Assembly: GCF_000422465.1 (NCBI RefSeq)
Contig: NZ_KE383844.1
Span: forward strand, 557,070-621,069
From: Paenibacillus harenae DSM 16969
GTDB taxonomy: Bacteria; Bacillota; Bacilli; Paenibacillales; Paenibacillaceae
Direction: 5' to 3'
Length of the DNA stretch: 64,000 bases
A program made the position numbers and the translations under genes. Below the pieces are notes generated by a model. It was not told where the DNA came from. It was given only the letters and a program-made list of their open reading frames with translations, and made no database searches. This document shows positions 25,688 through 34,879 of this stretch, piece by piece (positions within the stretch are counted from its first letter, which is position 1; the number at the start of each line of letters is the position of its first letter).

Positions 25688-26250
25688 TCATTCCTTGTGC
25701 CAGGTTATCAACTGTTCTGCCTTTTTGCGGGGGCGTGGTTGCGGTATATTGTCTGGAGAGTAATATCCCATATGAAGGGCGCCAACGACCTTCTCCCCGG
25801 GTTGAACCCCGATGGCCTTGCGGAATCGCGGGTCCCAGTTGTATTCATTGGTTTTCCAGACGACTCCGATTCCCCGGTTCCATGCCAACAGCTGAAAGTT
25901 CTGAATAAATGCCGCGCACGCCAGAAGAGCTCCTCAGCCTCCCTCGGCCGCGGTTCTTCTCTGGCGACAACAATCAGGTGTGCGGCCGCATTTTCACAGT
26001 AATCCCGCTTCGCACTCTCGCCATATTGCTCGAGTTCTTGCCGGGTATAAGTTTCAAGCACTGCCTGTGCAAATGTTTTCCGTCCTGCATCCGAGAAGAG
26101 GATAAACCGCCACGGATCCTTGGCTGAATGATACGGCGCCCATACGGCATCGTTCAGCCATTCAAGGATTACCTGATCCGGAATACCTTGCTTGCTGTAC
26201 TTCCTGACGGTTCTCCTCTCCCGAATCATTCGGGCCAATTGATCGTACAT
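25688..26250 (-). pseudogene. Nitroreductase, frameshifted
   Basis: From ATG 26250 the frame is a normal NfsA/YdgI-type nitroreductase (IRERRTVRKYSKQGIPDQVI, DAVWAPYHSAKDPWRFILFS) up to REAEEL near 25930. The correct continuation (LACAAFIQNFQLLAWNRGIG, VVWKTNEYNWDPRFRKAIGV) lies in the next frame and ends at 25688. A 1-nt loss in GAGCTCTTCTGGCG (25920-25933) accounts for it. The protein would be about 187 residues if repaired. Recent mutation or sequencing error. Confidence 0.8.
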
Positions 26251-26271
26251 CGCTGCTCGACTCCGTCCCGG

Positions 26272-26649
26272 TTAATTATTTTTTTCAAATACGTTCACGA
26301 TCTCATCGATGGCATATGCGTTGGCTACGGGCGAAAAACCGAAGTTAAACCATTCATTATCCCCCACAAGATAAACATGACCATTTTTAACCGCATTAAG
26401 ATTATTCCAGACCGAACTATCTGACATGTCTTCATAAGCTGTTCTCGCCTGTTCCGCATTTTCGCCGCTGTCCACCTGGAGAATGATATGGTCCGGATTG
26501 TATTCCGGCAGCATTTCCAAAGAGACGTTTACACTGCCCTCGTCTTTCGGAATAGCGTCAACCGGTTTCAGGCCAAGCTCCTGGTGAATAATTCTCCCTC
26601 TACTCGACAGTTCCCCAAAAATATAGGTTCCTTTAGGGGTTACTCTCAT
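26272..26649 (-). pseudogene. Siderophore-binding protein, C-terminal half, cut by an IS605-type element
   Basis: The 125 residues match the C-terminal lobe of FecB/FhuD-type binding proteins: GTYIFGELSSRGRIIHQELG, MLPEYNPDHIILQVDSGENA, WNNLNAVKNGHVYLVGDNEW, and VANAYAIDEIVNVFEKN. The N-terminal lobe and signal peptide are missing. The sequence is interrupted exactly where the right end of an IS200/IS605-type element begins. Confidence 0.75.
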
Positions 26650-26763
26650 TTGAACTACCCCTACTTAAACACTAACGCGGGTGAGGATTCTGGGTAAGCC
26701 CGCCCAATGGCAGGTAGTTTGACCAGGCTAGCTCCGCGGTTCCCGCGGTTGAAACCTTGACGC
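26650..26763 (-). mobile_element. IS200/IS605-type right end with probable omega-RNA scaffold
   Basis: On the minus strand, after the tnpB stop, come GTTTCAACCGCGGGAACCGC, GGAGCTAGCCTGGTCAAACT, then CCCAGAATCC...GTTTAAGTAGGGGTAGTTCAA. This pattern (a GC stem, a CCTGAATC-like core and a GGGGTAGTTCAA terminus) is that of IS605-group right ends, which also form the 3' part of the TnpB guide RNA. No left end is present. Confidence 0.65.
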
Positions 26764-27012
26764 TCACATCAAGGCTTGGAGGCGCAATCCTTCCTTCAAA
26801 ATGTTTCTGGCTGCATTATGATCGCGGTCATGGTGCGTTCCGCATGCGGGGCACTCCCATTCTCGAAGTCCCAACTTCTTGACCTCGGGGTTGCGATAGC
26901 CGCAAGCCGAGCACAGCTGGCTTGATGGGAATGCTTCCCCTACCATGATGACGCTTCGTCCGTACCATACCGCCTTGTAGACAAGCATAGCGCGAAAACG
27001 GGACCAGCTCAC
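26764..27012 (-). pseudogene. TnpB (IS605 OrfB) C-terminal fragment
   Basis: 82 residues beginning VSWSRFRAML. They include the zinc-ribbon cysteines LCSACG and CPACG and the last catalytic-domain motif HHDRDHNAARNI. About 300 N-terminal residues are missing, including the first two RuvC acidic residues. The break point joins directly to a sulfurtransferase tail remnant. Confidence 0.85.
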
Positions 27013-27013
27013 T

Positions 27014-27137
27014 TCACCGATCTCCCGTGACTACAGGGTTTTGCCGGTAAGAAACCCGAGCGCACCAGATTCCCGCATACAGCTTCCCATTCTTGAAGCC
27101 CGCGTCATGCAAGGCGAAAACATTCGGCGTCGCAGTA
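27014..27137 (-). pseudogene. Sulfurtransferase tail remnant 3
   Basis: The minus strand reads TATPNVFALHDAGFKNGKLY, AGIWCARVSYRQNPVVTGDR and stop, matching TATPNVIALQEAGYNKVRLY, AGSWSDWISYEGNPIATGEE of the intact gene. It starts within about 5 bp of the stop codon of the upstream lipoprotein gene and ends where the tnpB fragment begins. Confidence 0.75.
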
Positions 27138-27140
27138 CAA

Positions 27141-29072
27141 TTATTTTCCTTCTAAATAGGTTATCTCTTCATGGCTTACAATGATATTCCCCTCATCGAT
27201 ATCTCCCCATTGTCGATCCGAAGTAACGATTGCTTGGAGCGGCATGGACTTAGAAGCGTCCCCTTTTTTCTTTTTCCTTACATCATAGAGATAATAAGAA
27301 ACATCTTTCACATGAAGGCCGTAACTATCTGGTTCCTTAAGCTCTACCGTATAGGATTTCATCACGGCGACATTTTCGTTCATCCATCCCGCAACTTCTA
27401 CTGCAGCACCCTCTTGCCCGCCTTCAGCCTGAATGGATCCTATTGGAAGTCCGTCCGGGTTATAAAAATCGATTTGCATAGGAGCTATTTTCAAATAGTC
27501 GATATCGATCGCAAGGATTCGATCCAATTCGCCCTCTGCCCGGTCCATCCAGGCAATCGTACCGGTCGGATTCCACTTTATTTTCTCAGACGGCACATAT
27601 TCCTCCTGCGGCAGTGGTATAGTCTGAAGCGGAACCCCTTTATTATCGTAAAAGGTCAATTGTCCGCTCTCATCATCATGTACAAACCTCTCGAAGGTTG
27701 GCGAGAGGAACAGGGATGGCGCTCCGGTCGTCGAATGAGGGATTACGCGATATTTCAGAAGATGGACATCGTCCTCTCCTGTCTTCAAGTCAAAGATCCA
27801 CACATTCCCGAGGTAACTCTGCATGAACAATTTCTGCTCATCGGCTTTCCACTGGGTTTTGTAGATGTAATCATACTCATTCGTAAGCGGCCAGAAGTTT
27901 TCTCGAAGCCGTTCGGTTGTTCCCGTAACCACATTGTAAGTGGACAAGTGGTATTGCCCCGCTTCTTCCGTTAGTTCAGATTCCAGAAATAATAAACGAT
28001 CGTCAACGAGCGGAATTAACATATTATAACTGCTCATGAATGTGTTGTTCCAACGATTACCGGAATTGCTCAGCCTATCGTTCCATTTCACATGCACCTC
28101 GTCCGTAGAAGGATCATGGGCTACCAAAGCGTTGATTGCATTATGGTTCCCATAGAACAAATGAATGGTGTGATACGAGATTCCCTGCAGCTCAACTTCA
28201 GGCCCTCCGCTTAACGTATAGCTATCTTGTGATAGACCAATCGGTTTGGCAACAAGATCACCGTTAGCGTTCCGCTCTGCTTTAAATTCCAAGGCTTTCA
28301 AGTTTAATTCCTCGAAAATAATCTTTTTCATCTTAGCAGTAGATTCCTTCGTAAGCCTATAGCCGGTATGTGTATCTGTCATATCCATAAGCATGGCTTG
28401 CTCGCTTGTTTCGTCGATCCATAGATGAAAAGCGTATTCCTTGTATTCCGAAGCAAGAACGATATCATAGTCGGGAATTGCCGTGTTTAATATTCCTGGT
28501 ATTTGCACTGCGGTATGGATAGCTCGAACGATTATATCTATTATTTCATGATCTGTGAATTCAACTGCAACCTCAGGATTTACTGAACCGTGAGCGAGTG
28601 AACTCGCGAGTATGATTTGTTTGATATTCTCATTAATCTTTAGATTTTCAATTAGTTGTTCTTCTGATTGAAACAAGTCAATTAAAGCAGCCTTCGCGGT
28701 TCCCGCCAGCCTGTAATGCCCATTCTGGCCGGATTTGATGAATAAGCCGTCATTCTCTCCCCTCAACCAGAATGAGAACTTCACGCCTTCACTATCCGCA
28801 AATTCTACAGAAGCCATATAATCAGGTGAGGCGATATCAAGCTGCGCACTGTCGTATTTAGCAGTATGAATGGCTTCATTGAAACGTTCCATTGACTTCT
28901 GGTCCGTTATGGTCATCAATCCGCCGCTAACGGTCTGGATAGTAATAGAATTAACAGCGTTAAGATCGGTCAATGTTCGGTTCTTTCTCTTATCCTTATC
29001 GTTCGAATCGACACATCCAACAAGGATCGCTGAAATAACGATTAAGAGAATGAGGAGATTTATCTTCTTCAA
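27141..29072 (-). CDS. Large lipoprotein with a beta-propeller-like C-terminal half
   Basis: 643 residues from TTG 29072, behind GGAAGGGGTG; this start gives a classic signal peptide LKKINLLILLIVISAILVGC with the lipobox cysteine at 20, whereas ATG 29099 adds nine residues in front. Residues 40-290 contain two copies of a beta-rich module (IDLFQSEEQLIENLKINENI-like and KKIIFEELNLKALEFKA boundaries). Residues 300-640 have repeated strands of the WIFDLKTGED and LTFYDNKGVPLQ kind, as in WD40-like propellers. It should be anchored on the outer face of the membrane. No named family recognised. Confidence 0.75.
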   Translation of the reverse strand: MKKINLLILLIVISAILVGCVDSNDKDKRKNRTLTDLNAVNSITIQTVSGGLMTITDQKSMERFNEAIHTAKYDSAQLDIASPDYMASVEFADSEGVKFSFWLRGENDGLFIKSGQNGHYRLAGTAKAALIDLFQSEEQLIENLKINENIKQIILASSLAHGSVNPEVAVEFTDHEIIDIIVRAIHTAVQIPGILNTAIPDYDIVLASEYKEYAFHLWIDETSEQAMLMDMTDTHTGYRLTKESTAKMKKIIFEELNLKALEFKAERNANGDLVAKPIGLSQDSYTLSGGPEVELQGISYHTIHLFYGNHNAINALVAHDPSTDEVHVKWNDRLSNSGNRWNNTFMSSYNMLIPLVDDRLLFLESELTEEAGQYHLSTYNVVTGTTERLRENFWPLTNEYDYIYKTQWKADEQKLFMQSYLGNVWIFDLKTGEDDVHLLKYRVIPHSTTGAPSLFLSPTFERFVHDDESGQLTFYDNKGVPLQTIPLPQEEYVPSEKIKWNPTGTIAWMDRAEGELDRILAIDIDYLKIAPMQIDFYNPDGLPIGSIQAEGGQEGAAVEVAGWMNENVAVMKSYTVELKEPDSYGLHVKDVSYYLYDVRKKKKGDASKSMPLQAIVTSDRQWGDIDEGNIIVSHEEITYLEGK

Positions 29073-29144
29073 ACAAACACCCCTTCCTATTTTAACCATC
29101 TAGACGTCAGATCGAGGATAACAGTTGCACAATAGTAAGAAGGT

Positions 29145-29612
29145 GGGGGCCAGTACGGCGGGAATACCTCCGAAGATATGCTAATGCCCATTTGCAACGA
29201 TCTCCCTTGACTACGCTTAAGAGCAATTTGGGAGAAGAAGTTTGTAGACTAAAAATTCAAATGCCGTAGAGTAGGAGCAAGCGGAACAGCCTCGACAGTT
29301 GACAGAAGGTGGCAGCAGTTGGTAGTGAAGTGACAACCGCCCAACTGTGGATCTCTCAGGAGTTTCTGCAACTGTTTTATTCAACTTCTTGTTTGTAGGC
29401 CGTTGAACGAAACACAACAAAAAAGGACCGCAACAGGTCATACATCCATGACCCGTTGCAGCCCTCTATCCATGTCCCACAACGAACCCCTTTTCTTGAA
29501 TAGTTCCAACGTCGAAAAGCAGGGGTTCCGATCAGCGCGGCGGGAATGCCTCGATGGATATGCCAAGACCCATGTGCAACGACCTCCCTTGGCTAAGCTT
29601 GGGAGCGATTGG
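29145..29612. repeat. Two diverged direct repeats of about 90 bp in a gene-free stretch
   Basis: 29145-29231 and 29522-29612 share GGCGGGAAT-CCTC--GATATGC, CCCAT-TGCAACGA-CTCCCT and GAGC-ATT in the same order, roughly three quarters identical by eye. The whole stretch 29073-29889 lacks a credible gene. 29767-29810 (GCTGTTGTTTGCAGC...) resembles 22447-22490. No protein family was recognised in the repeats. Confidence 0.5.
29420..29463 (-). terminator. Rho-independent terminator, minus strand
   Basis: GCAACGGGTCAT (from 29460 down) pairs with ATGACCTGTTGC (down to 29431) and is followed on the minus strand by TTTTTT. It is the first clear terminator downstream of the hydrolase gene at 29890. 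Confidence 0.65.
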
Positions 29613-29889
29613 AAATTAAGAAGCCAGTGGAGGGGTTGTTGAAACAGTATGGTTTGAGCCAAGGCGAAGTATCCACCTGTGGCTAGGTCAAGCCGAATAG
29701 AACGCCAACAAAAGGCCAAGTGAAGCAAGGTGGCACCTCAAATGGTGGTTGGAGCTTTTAAGAGGCTTCAACGCTGTTGTTTGCAGCTTGATGGCTGTTG
29801 TCAGCAGTCGGCTCTTCCCCGATTGAACGGCTTCCCTCGGCTTTGCTACGCTTTTGTTGTACCTATCCTGCCAGTTTACCTGCGTGCAA

Positions 29890-30879
29890 TCATGGATGGA
29901 AATGCTTGGCCGTTATGTGTCGTAGTGTAACGGCGAATCGTTCCGGTTCCTCAAAAGGAATGTTATGTGCGGATTCTTCAAATCGGATTAATTCTTTCGA
30001 TGGTGCATTTAATATATTGAAAAATTCTTCTGTTATTTCATTAGGGGTATTATAATCATATTTTCCCAGTAAAAAATAAACTGGTACTTTAACTTCAATT
30101 ATTTGTTGAAATAGATTAACATTCAATACTTCAGCCCACATTGTTTCAATCGAAAATAAATTCCCTTTTCTTAATTTTACGATATCTGCATCCGTGTACT
30201 CTGTTCTATCCCTAATCGTATCCTCGGTCCTTCTAAAAAACTCCCTGTGCTTATATACGACACCTCCGAATTGATTCAACCATTTTCTTTGGATAAACAA
30301 GCCTTTCAGCATATCCTGATAAGGCGGACAACCGATTTGAGTTAACTCATCAATTGCTTCTTGAATTTTATTCTTTTCAGCATAATCCATAGTAAATTTG
30401 TAACTCAGCCACTCACCTCTGGCCAAATGTACACTTTGTCCTACTCCGATATACGAATAAAATAATTCCGGGTACCTTTGGATCAATAACATGCCTATAA
30501 TACTTCCCCATGAATGGCCGACAACAAATATCTTCTTTTTTTGAAATCTGTTGGCTAAAGCCACTGTTAACTCATGTGCGTCTTGAACAAACTGATCAAT
30601 ATTCATGGTTTCTTCAGAAATGCCGTCATTATAAGATAATCCCGAACCACGTTGATCCCAATTGACAACAATATAACTTTTTTCTAGTAGTGACTGATGT
30701 TCTGGTGCCCAACCGATCTGTGCATTTCCAGGTCCCCCGTGAAGGAAAAGGACAATCGGATTGTTTACATTCTCGCCTCGGATAAGTATCCATTGGTCTA
30801 AATTACCGATCTTCATCTTCTCTAAAGAACTAATGCTTGAATCACAAGCAATAACCGGGGTTGATCCTTTTATTCCCAA
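29890..30879 (-). CDS. Alpha/beta hydrolase, proline-iminopeptidase-like
   Basis: About 329 residues from TTG 30879 (AGGAGG 8 nt upstream); ATG 30885 and GTG 30924 are alternatives. Motifs are the oxyanion HGGPGNAQ near residue 50, WDQRGSGLS, the nucleophile elbow GHSWGS near residue 124, an Asp in LLGKYDYNTP, and a C-terminal His in ESAHNIPFEEPE. Relatives usually have an N-terminal membrane helix; here it is absent, so the N-terminus may have been lost. The gene is AT-rich compared with its surroundings, a sign of acquisition. Confidence 0.8.
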   Translation of the reverse strand: MGIKGSTPVIACDSSISSLEKMKIGNLDQWILIRGENVNNPIVLFLHGGPGNAQIGWAPEHQSLLEKSYIVVNWDQRGSGLSYNDGISEETMNIDQFVQDAHELTVALANRFQKKKIFVVGHSWGSIIGMLLIQRYPELFYSYIGVGQSVHLARGEWLSYKFTMDYAEKNKIQEAIDELTQIGCPPYQDMLKGLFIQRKWLNQFGGVVYKHREFFRRTEDTIRDRTEYTDADIVKLRKGNLFSIETMWAEVLNVNLFQQIIEVKVPVYFLLGKYDYNTPNEITEEFFNILNAPSKELIRFEESAHNIPFEEPERFAVTLRHITAKHFHP

Positions 30880-31111
30880 TAGCATCTGCCTCCTTTTGCC
30901 GAGTATTTCAATGACTTGCTGCACTAACCAGCATTATAATACAGAAGCGTTAGATGGAATCTTGGTGCAAATCCGGATTTAAAATGAATTGAACATATTT
31001 TCTTCTCTTTCTTGTTTGCAATCTGTTGAACGGGAAACATGATCAGGGCTGTGAGCGACCTGCCCGCCAACAGCTGTCAGAGCCCCTAACCCCGACGCGA
31101 TCTCTCGGCTC

Positions 31112-31948
31112 TTACTCTTCCCCCGTCGCAATCGGATTCCCCTCATAGCTAATCCAATCGCTCCAGCTTCCCGCATACAGCCGCACCTTGTTATAGCCCG
31201 CCTCCTGAAGCGCGATCACGTTCGGCGTCGCGGTCACGCCAGAGCCGCAGTAGACGATGATCTCGCGGTCGCGGCCCAAGTCGGCGAAGCGCTCGGCTTG
31301 CGCGGCATCGTTCTTCCAAGCGCCCGATTCCGTCAGGCCGTCTTTCCAGAAGCGGTTGATCGCACCAGGGATGTGGCCCGCCGCCTTGTCGAGCGGCTCT
31401 ACCTCGCCCCGGTAGCGCGGCGCTTCGCGCGAATCGATGAGCGTCACGCGTTCGTCGCCGAGCCATTCCTTCACTTCGTCCATCTCCGCCAGCATGTTAT
31501 GCTGGACTGTTGCCAGGAACTTCGACGGAATGAGCACCTTCTGCTCCGACGTAACCGGGAAACCCGCGTTCGTCCAAGCCGTGAAGCCTTCGTCCATGAC
31601 GTACGCCTGCTCATGCCCAAGATACTTGAGCAGCCACCACAGACGCGAAGCCATCGCGCCGCCCTGATCGTCGTATGCGACGACGCGCGAAGCGTTTCCG
31701 ATTCCGACGCGGCTGAGCGTGCCCGTCAGTTCCGCGGCGTCCGGCAGCGGATGACGTCCGCCATGCTCGTCCGCCGGCGCGGACAGGTCCTTCTCCAAAT
31801 CCAGATAGACCGCTCCCGGAATGTGTCCGGCTTCGTACAACTCCCGGCCGGCATCCGGCTTGCCCATCAAGAAGCGGCAGTCTACGATGACCATGTCCGG
31901 CTCGTACATGCGGGCCAGCACCCATTTTAACGAAACGATATTCTTCAT
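31112..31948 (-). CDS. Two-domain sulfurtransferase (3-mercaptopyruvate/thiosulfate type)
   Basis: 278 residues with two rhodanese domains. Domain 1 (about 5-130) has IVDCRFLM and AGHIPGAVYLDLEKDLS. Domain 2 (about 150-275) has LIDSREAPRYRGEVEPLD and the active loop CGSGVTA with Cys234. The CGSGVT loop is that of mercaptopyruvate sulfurtransferases; thiosulfate enzymes usually have a CRKGVT-type loop. It moves sulfane sulfur to an acceptor such as thioredoxin or cyanide. It is the only intact copy in the window; at least five tail remnants of the same family, all on this strand, lie elsewhere. Confidence 0.9.
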   Translation of the reverse strand: MKNIVSLKWVLARMYEPDMVIVDCRFLMGKPDAGRELYEAGHIPGAVYLDLEKDLSAPADEHGGRHPLPDAAELTGTLSRVGIGNASRVVAYDDQGGAMASRLWWLLKYLGHEQAYVMDEGFTAWTNAGFPVTSEQKVLIPSKFLATVQHNMLAEMDEVKEWLGDERVTLIDSREAPRYRGEVEPLDKAAGHIPGAINRFWKDGLTESGAWKNDAAQAERFADLGRDREIIVYCGSGVTATPNVIALQEAGYNKVRLYAGSWSDWISYEGNPIATGEE

Positions 31949-31993
31949 TCAGTTCTCCGTCCTCTCTATTTCCATTCATCGCAATGATTCTCT

Positions 31994-32353
31994 TCAACTC
32001 CGTTTTAACGCTTCCTCCGTCCCCGCCTCACCATACAACTCGTTCAAATGCTCGATATGAGCCACTCCCCAGTCATTCATGGCCTGAAGCAAGGGGGTCA
32101 ATCGCTGACCGTACGCCGTAATGGAATATTCGACCTTGGGAGGAATCTCGCGATATACCTCGCGATGGATGATATCGTGATACTCTAATTCCCGCAGCTG
32201 TTGCGTCAGCATTTTTTTGGTCACATCCGGGATCGCTTTTTGAAGCTCGCTGAATCTCATCGTGCCGTTTGATAATAAACGAAGTAAAATAACGGGCTTC
32301 CATTTCCCGACAAGGATGTCGAGCGCCGTTTCAAATTTACAATACGTGGTCAT
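31994..32353 (-). CDS. HxlR-family transcriptional regulator
   Basis: 119 residues. YCKFETALDILVGKWKPVIL has the conserved cysteine at position 5, followed by the GTMRFSELQKAIPDVTKKML wing-helix segment and PPKVEYSITAYGQRLTPLL. It is divergent from the DoxX gene at 32495. The 140-bp intergenic region contains TATACTACG...AAAAGTGCCTACTT, the probable operator. Confidence 0.85.
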   Translation of the reverse strand: MTTYCKFETALDILVGKWKPVILLRLLSNGTMRFSELQKAIPDVTKKMLTQQLRELEYHDIIHREVYREIPPKVEYSITAYGQRLTPLLQAMNDWGVAHIEHLNELYGEAGTEEALKRS

Positions 32354-32494
32354 TCGATCGTCATCCGCTCCTTTAATGGCCTAAGGTTTATTTTTCTATA
32401 CTACGTTTATTAAAAGTGCCTACTTCCGAATAACCATCCCAATCCATATTATATAGCTGAGCATGCATGAAGAACAATCATTGGAGTGATCAAC

Positions 32495-32848
32495 ATGAAT
32501 ATCGCGTTATGGATCGTACAAGGGCTTCTGGGAGCGGGCTTTATTTTTTCGGGTTGGATGAAGGCGTTCCTGCCTGTGCAGGCAGCAGCGTCATGGCCTT
32601 GGGTAAAAGATGTGCCGAGAGGGTTCGTTTCCTTTATCGGGATAGCGGAACTCATTGGGGCGCTGGGGTTAATTGCGCCTCAGGCGACGAATGTCGCACC
32701 CGTATTGACGCCGATGGCCGCCATCGGGCTGGCCGCCATCGTACTTTTCGGCGCCGTCTTCCATGTCATGCGCAAAGAATATCGTGAAATCGGCGTGAAC
32801 ATCGTGTTCATGGCGTTAGCCCTATTCGTGGCCATCGGCCGCCTCTGA
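32495..32848 (+). CDS. DoxX-family membrane protein
   Basis: 117 residues from ATG 32495 (GGAG, 9 nt). Four hydrophobic segments are seen, with the DoxX-type pattern ALWIVQGLLGAGFIFSGWMK, FIGIAELIGALGLIAP and AAIVLFGAVFHVMRKEYREI. DoxX-like proteins are often next to HxlR regulators and are thought to help with redox or thiol stress. The divergent HxlR gene is the likely regulator. Confidence 0.85.
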   Translation: MNIALWIVQGLLGAGFIFSGWMKAFLPVQAAASWPWVKDVPRGFVSFIGIAELIGALGLIAPQATNVAPVLTPMAAIGLAAIVLFGAVFHVMRKEYREIGVNIVFMALALFVAIGRL

Positions 32849-32929
32849 ACCGGAAACGTTTACGGGGTTCCTTACACGGCTTGCCCCGGCCTCTTGTTGC
32901 AAGCGGCTGGACGAAAAGACCAAAGAGGA

Positions 32930-32963
32930 CTGCGGCAGCCTGCCTTCCGGCAACCTGTCGCAG
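32930..32963 (-). terminator. Terminator attached to sulfurtransferase remnant 4
   Basis: CTGCGACAG and CTGCCGCAG stem halves (32963 to 32930 on the minus strand) are followed by TCCTCTTTGGTCTTTT. It sits downstream of the remnant at 32995, where a gene's terminator would be. Confidence 0.55.
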
Positions 32964-32994
32964 CCCTAAATCCGCGTTCGAAACGGTCCAATGC

Positions 32995-33056
32995 CGTCTC
33001 TTCTTCTCCTGTGACAATCGGTTTTTCCTCTTGGAAATTCACTCGCTCCAGCTAGC
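32995..33056 (-). pseudogene. Sulfurtransferase tail remnant 4
   Basis: The minus strand reads ASWSE-stop-IS, then in a shifted frame EEKPIVTGEEE, matching GSWSDWISYEGNPIATGEE. A Trp codon has become TGA. The remnant lies just downstream of the ABC exporter operon. Confidence 0.6.
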
Positions 33057-33097
33057 GGAAGCGCTTCGGTAACCGATAATCGAGGCCGGATCTGAAA

Positions 33098-34879
33098 TCA
33101 ACTCTGATTCTCGACCAGCTTATACTCGGGAGTTTCCTCCCCTTGCCATAGAAGCCGCATTTCTTCGCTCGTTGCCAGCAGCTCGGACAGGCTGCCTTCC
33201 GCCTCAATCCGGCCGTCCTTCAAGACGATGATGTGATCGGCTTTGGACAGTGCGGCCCGACGATGGGATACGGCAATGCAAGTCATATCGCGCTCCTTGA
33301 ATAATCCGTCCCATACCTTCTGCTCCGTCTCCACATCGAGTGCGCTGGACAGGTCGTCAAATATATACAAATCAGCGCCTGTCATCAGCATGCGGGCTGT
33401 CGCAGCCCGCTGAATCTGACCGCCGGACAGCATGACGCCTCTTGGGCCGACGAATGTCTCCAGACCTTTATCCAGATCGCGGATGTCCTTATCCATAACG
33501 GATAAACGAATCGCGCGTTCAAGAGCGAATTCACTGTCTTCTTTCCCTACCGCTATATTTTCCCTCAGTGTATCACTGAACAAACGCGGAACCTGCGGCG
33601 TATAGGCAGCATAGGGCGGCATCAGAAAACTCGCCGGGTCAACCTCTTGGCCGTTCCAGCGAATCGTTCCCCGCTGCTTGGGCAGCAGCCCGAGCAGCGT
33701 CCTTACCAGCGTCGATTTGCCTGAGCCGATACGGCCGGTAATAACGAGGAATTGGCCGCGCTTCAATCTGAGATGAATATTCTCGATCCCGTTGTCCGAA
33801 TTCGGATATCGATAATTTAAGCCGCTTGCCTCCAATTCACGCAGCTTTTCTCTATCCACCTGCAAGGTCTCGGGCTGCGGAGGCGGTTCCTTATGCAGAT
33901 AGGTTTCCCGAAACTCCATAATGCGGTCCTCTTCGCCGGATCTGAACAGCATCCGCATCCGGTCGAATGAAACCTTTAGCCGCTTATGCTGGAACACCAT
34001 ATAACCGAATAAAGAGATGCTGTAGCCGATACTCATCAAGTAGCTTGTAAACAACGCGAAGTCGCCTACTGTAAATTGACCGGCCTTCATCTCCGCTGCG
34101 CACATAAGTAAAACAAGCCCGGTGCTGATGCTTAGCACATGCTGGCTGAGCGATTTCATCCATTGCTTGAACAAATCATCCTTGAGCGCCGCCTGACGGC
34201 GGCTTTCGTTCAAATGCTCGAAGCGTTTGGAGACATGCTCCTCAGCCTGCCCAAGCTTCAATGCTTGCACTGCCCCGAAGGTCTCTGCGATGAAGCTCGT
34301 CACCTTCCCTGTCGCCTCACGGTTCTGCTTTCCGTAGCGGCGGGCGCGGCTCCCTGATAAATTGTTGATCAGCGTTACCAGCGCAAACGGCAGCAACGCA
34401 ACAAGCGTAATCCGCCAGTTGATCGAAGCCATAATACTAACTGACATGACGGCGAACACGAACATTCCCCAAAAATCGACCCAGGATTCCGCATATTCAA
34501 CGGCTTCATTAACGTCATCGCGAAATCGGCTCATCGCCTCGCCCGGCGATGCCGGCAGGTTCCTTCCGGGCCAGCGCATAATGCCGGCCAGCATGTTCGT
34601 GCGCAAGATCGCTTGAATATGATAAATATAAGTAATCCACTTATAAAACGCCGCGAAAAAAACGCCGACTCTTGCAAGCCTGACAACCGCGATAAACACA
34701 AGCGGCGCAGCAAGCCACATAAACTCCGAGCCCTCGACAGCCACCCGGTCAAAAAAACGTTGCATGCCGATGCCGATCAGCAGCGGCAGCGAATGAAAGG
34801 CGCACCATAACACGCCATTCACAAGAAATAAGGCCAGTCTGAATCGAAAGAGCCGGCCGATAAACCCGGTGATTGTCAT
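33098..34879 (-). CDS. Heterodimeric ABC exporter subunit B (membrane plus ATPase)
   Basis: 593 residues: six transmembrane helices (about 1-310), then a nucleotide-binding domain with Walker A GRIGSGKST, signature LSGGQ and Walker B YIFDDLSSALD. The residue after the Walker B aspartate is Asp where a catalytic Glu is usual. Subunit A has the complementary defect. The ATP site formed by this subunit's Walker motifs and A's signature is therefore the degenerate one. It overlaps gene A by 4 bp (ATGA). Confidence 0.9.
   Translation of the reverse strand: MTITGFIGRLFRFRLALFLVNGVLWCAFHSLPLLIGIGMQRFFDRVAVEGSEFMWLAAPLVFIAVVRLARVGVFFAAFYKWITYIYHIQAILRTNMLAGIMRWPGRNLPASPGEAMSRFRDDVNEAVEYAESWVDFWGMFVFAVMSVSIMASINWRITLVALLPFALVTLINNLSGSRARRYGKQNREATGKVTSFIAETFGAVQALKLGQAEEHVSKRFEHLNESRRQAALKDDLFKQWMKSLSQHVLSISTGLVLLMCAAEMKAGQFTVGDFALFTSYLMSIGYSISLFGYMVFQHKRLKVSFDRMRMLFRSGEEDRIMEFRETYLHKEPPPQPETLQVDREKLRELEASGLNYRYPNSDNGIENIHLRLKRGQFLVITGRIGSGKSTLVRTLLGLLPKQRGTIRWNGQEVDPASFLMPPYAAYTPQVPRLFSDTLRENIAVGKEDSEFALERAIRLSVMDKDIRDLDKGLETFVGPRGVMLSGGQIQRAATARMLMTGADLYIFDDLSSALDVETEQKVWDGLFKERDMTCIAVSHRRAALSKADHIIVLKDGRIEAEGSLSELLATSEEMRLLWQGEETPEYKLVENQS

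Noticed and set aside
27171..27974. 267-codon plus-strand frame opposite the large lipoprotein gene
   Set aside because: The minus-strand gene has a signal peptide, lipobox and SD; the plus frame has none of these.
29403..30055. Several short plus-strand frames downstream of the large lipoprotein gene
   Set aside because: They cover terminator and repeat sequence, lack SDs and show no family pattern.
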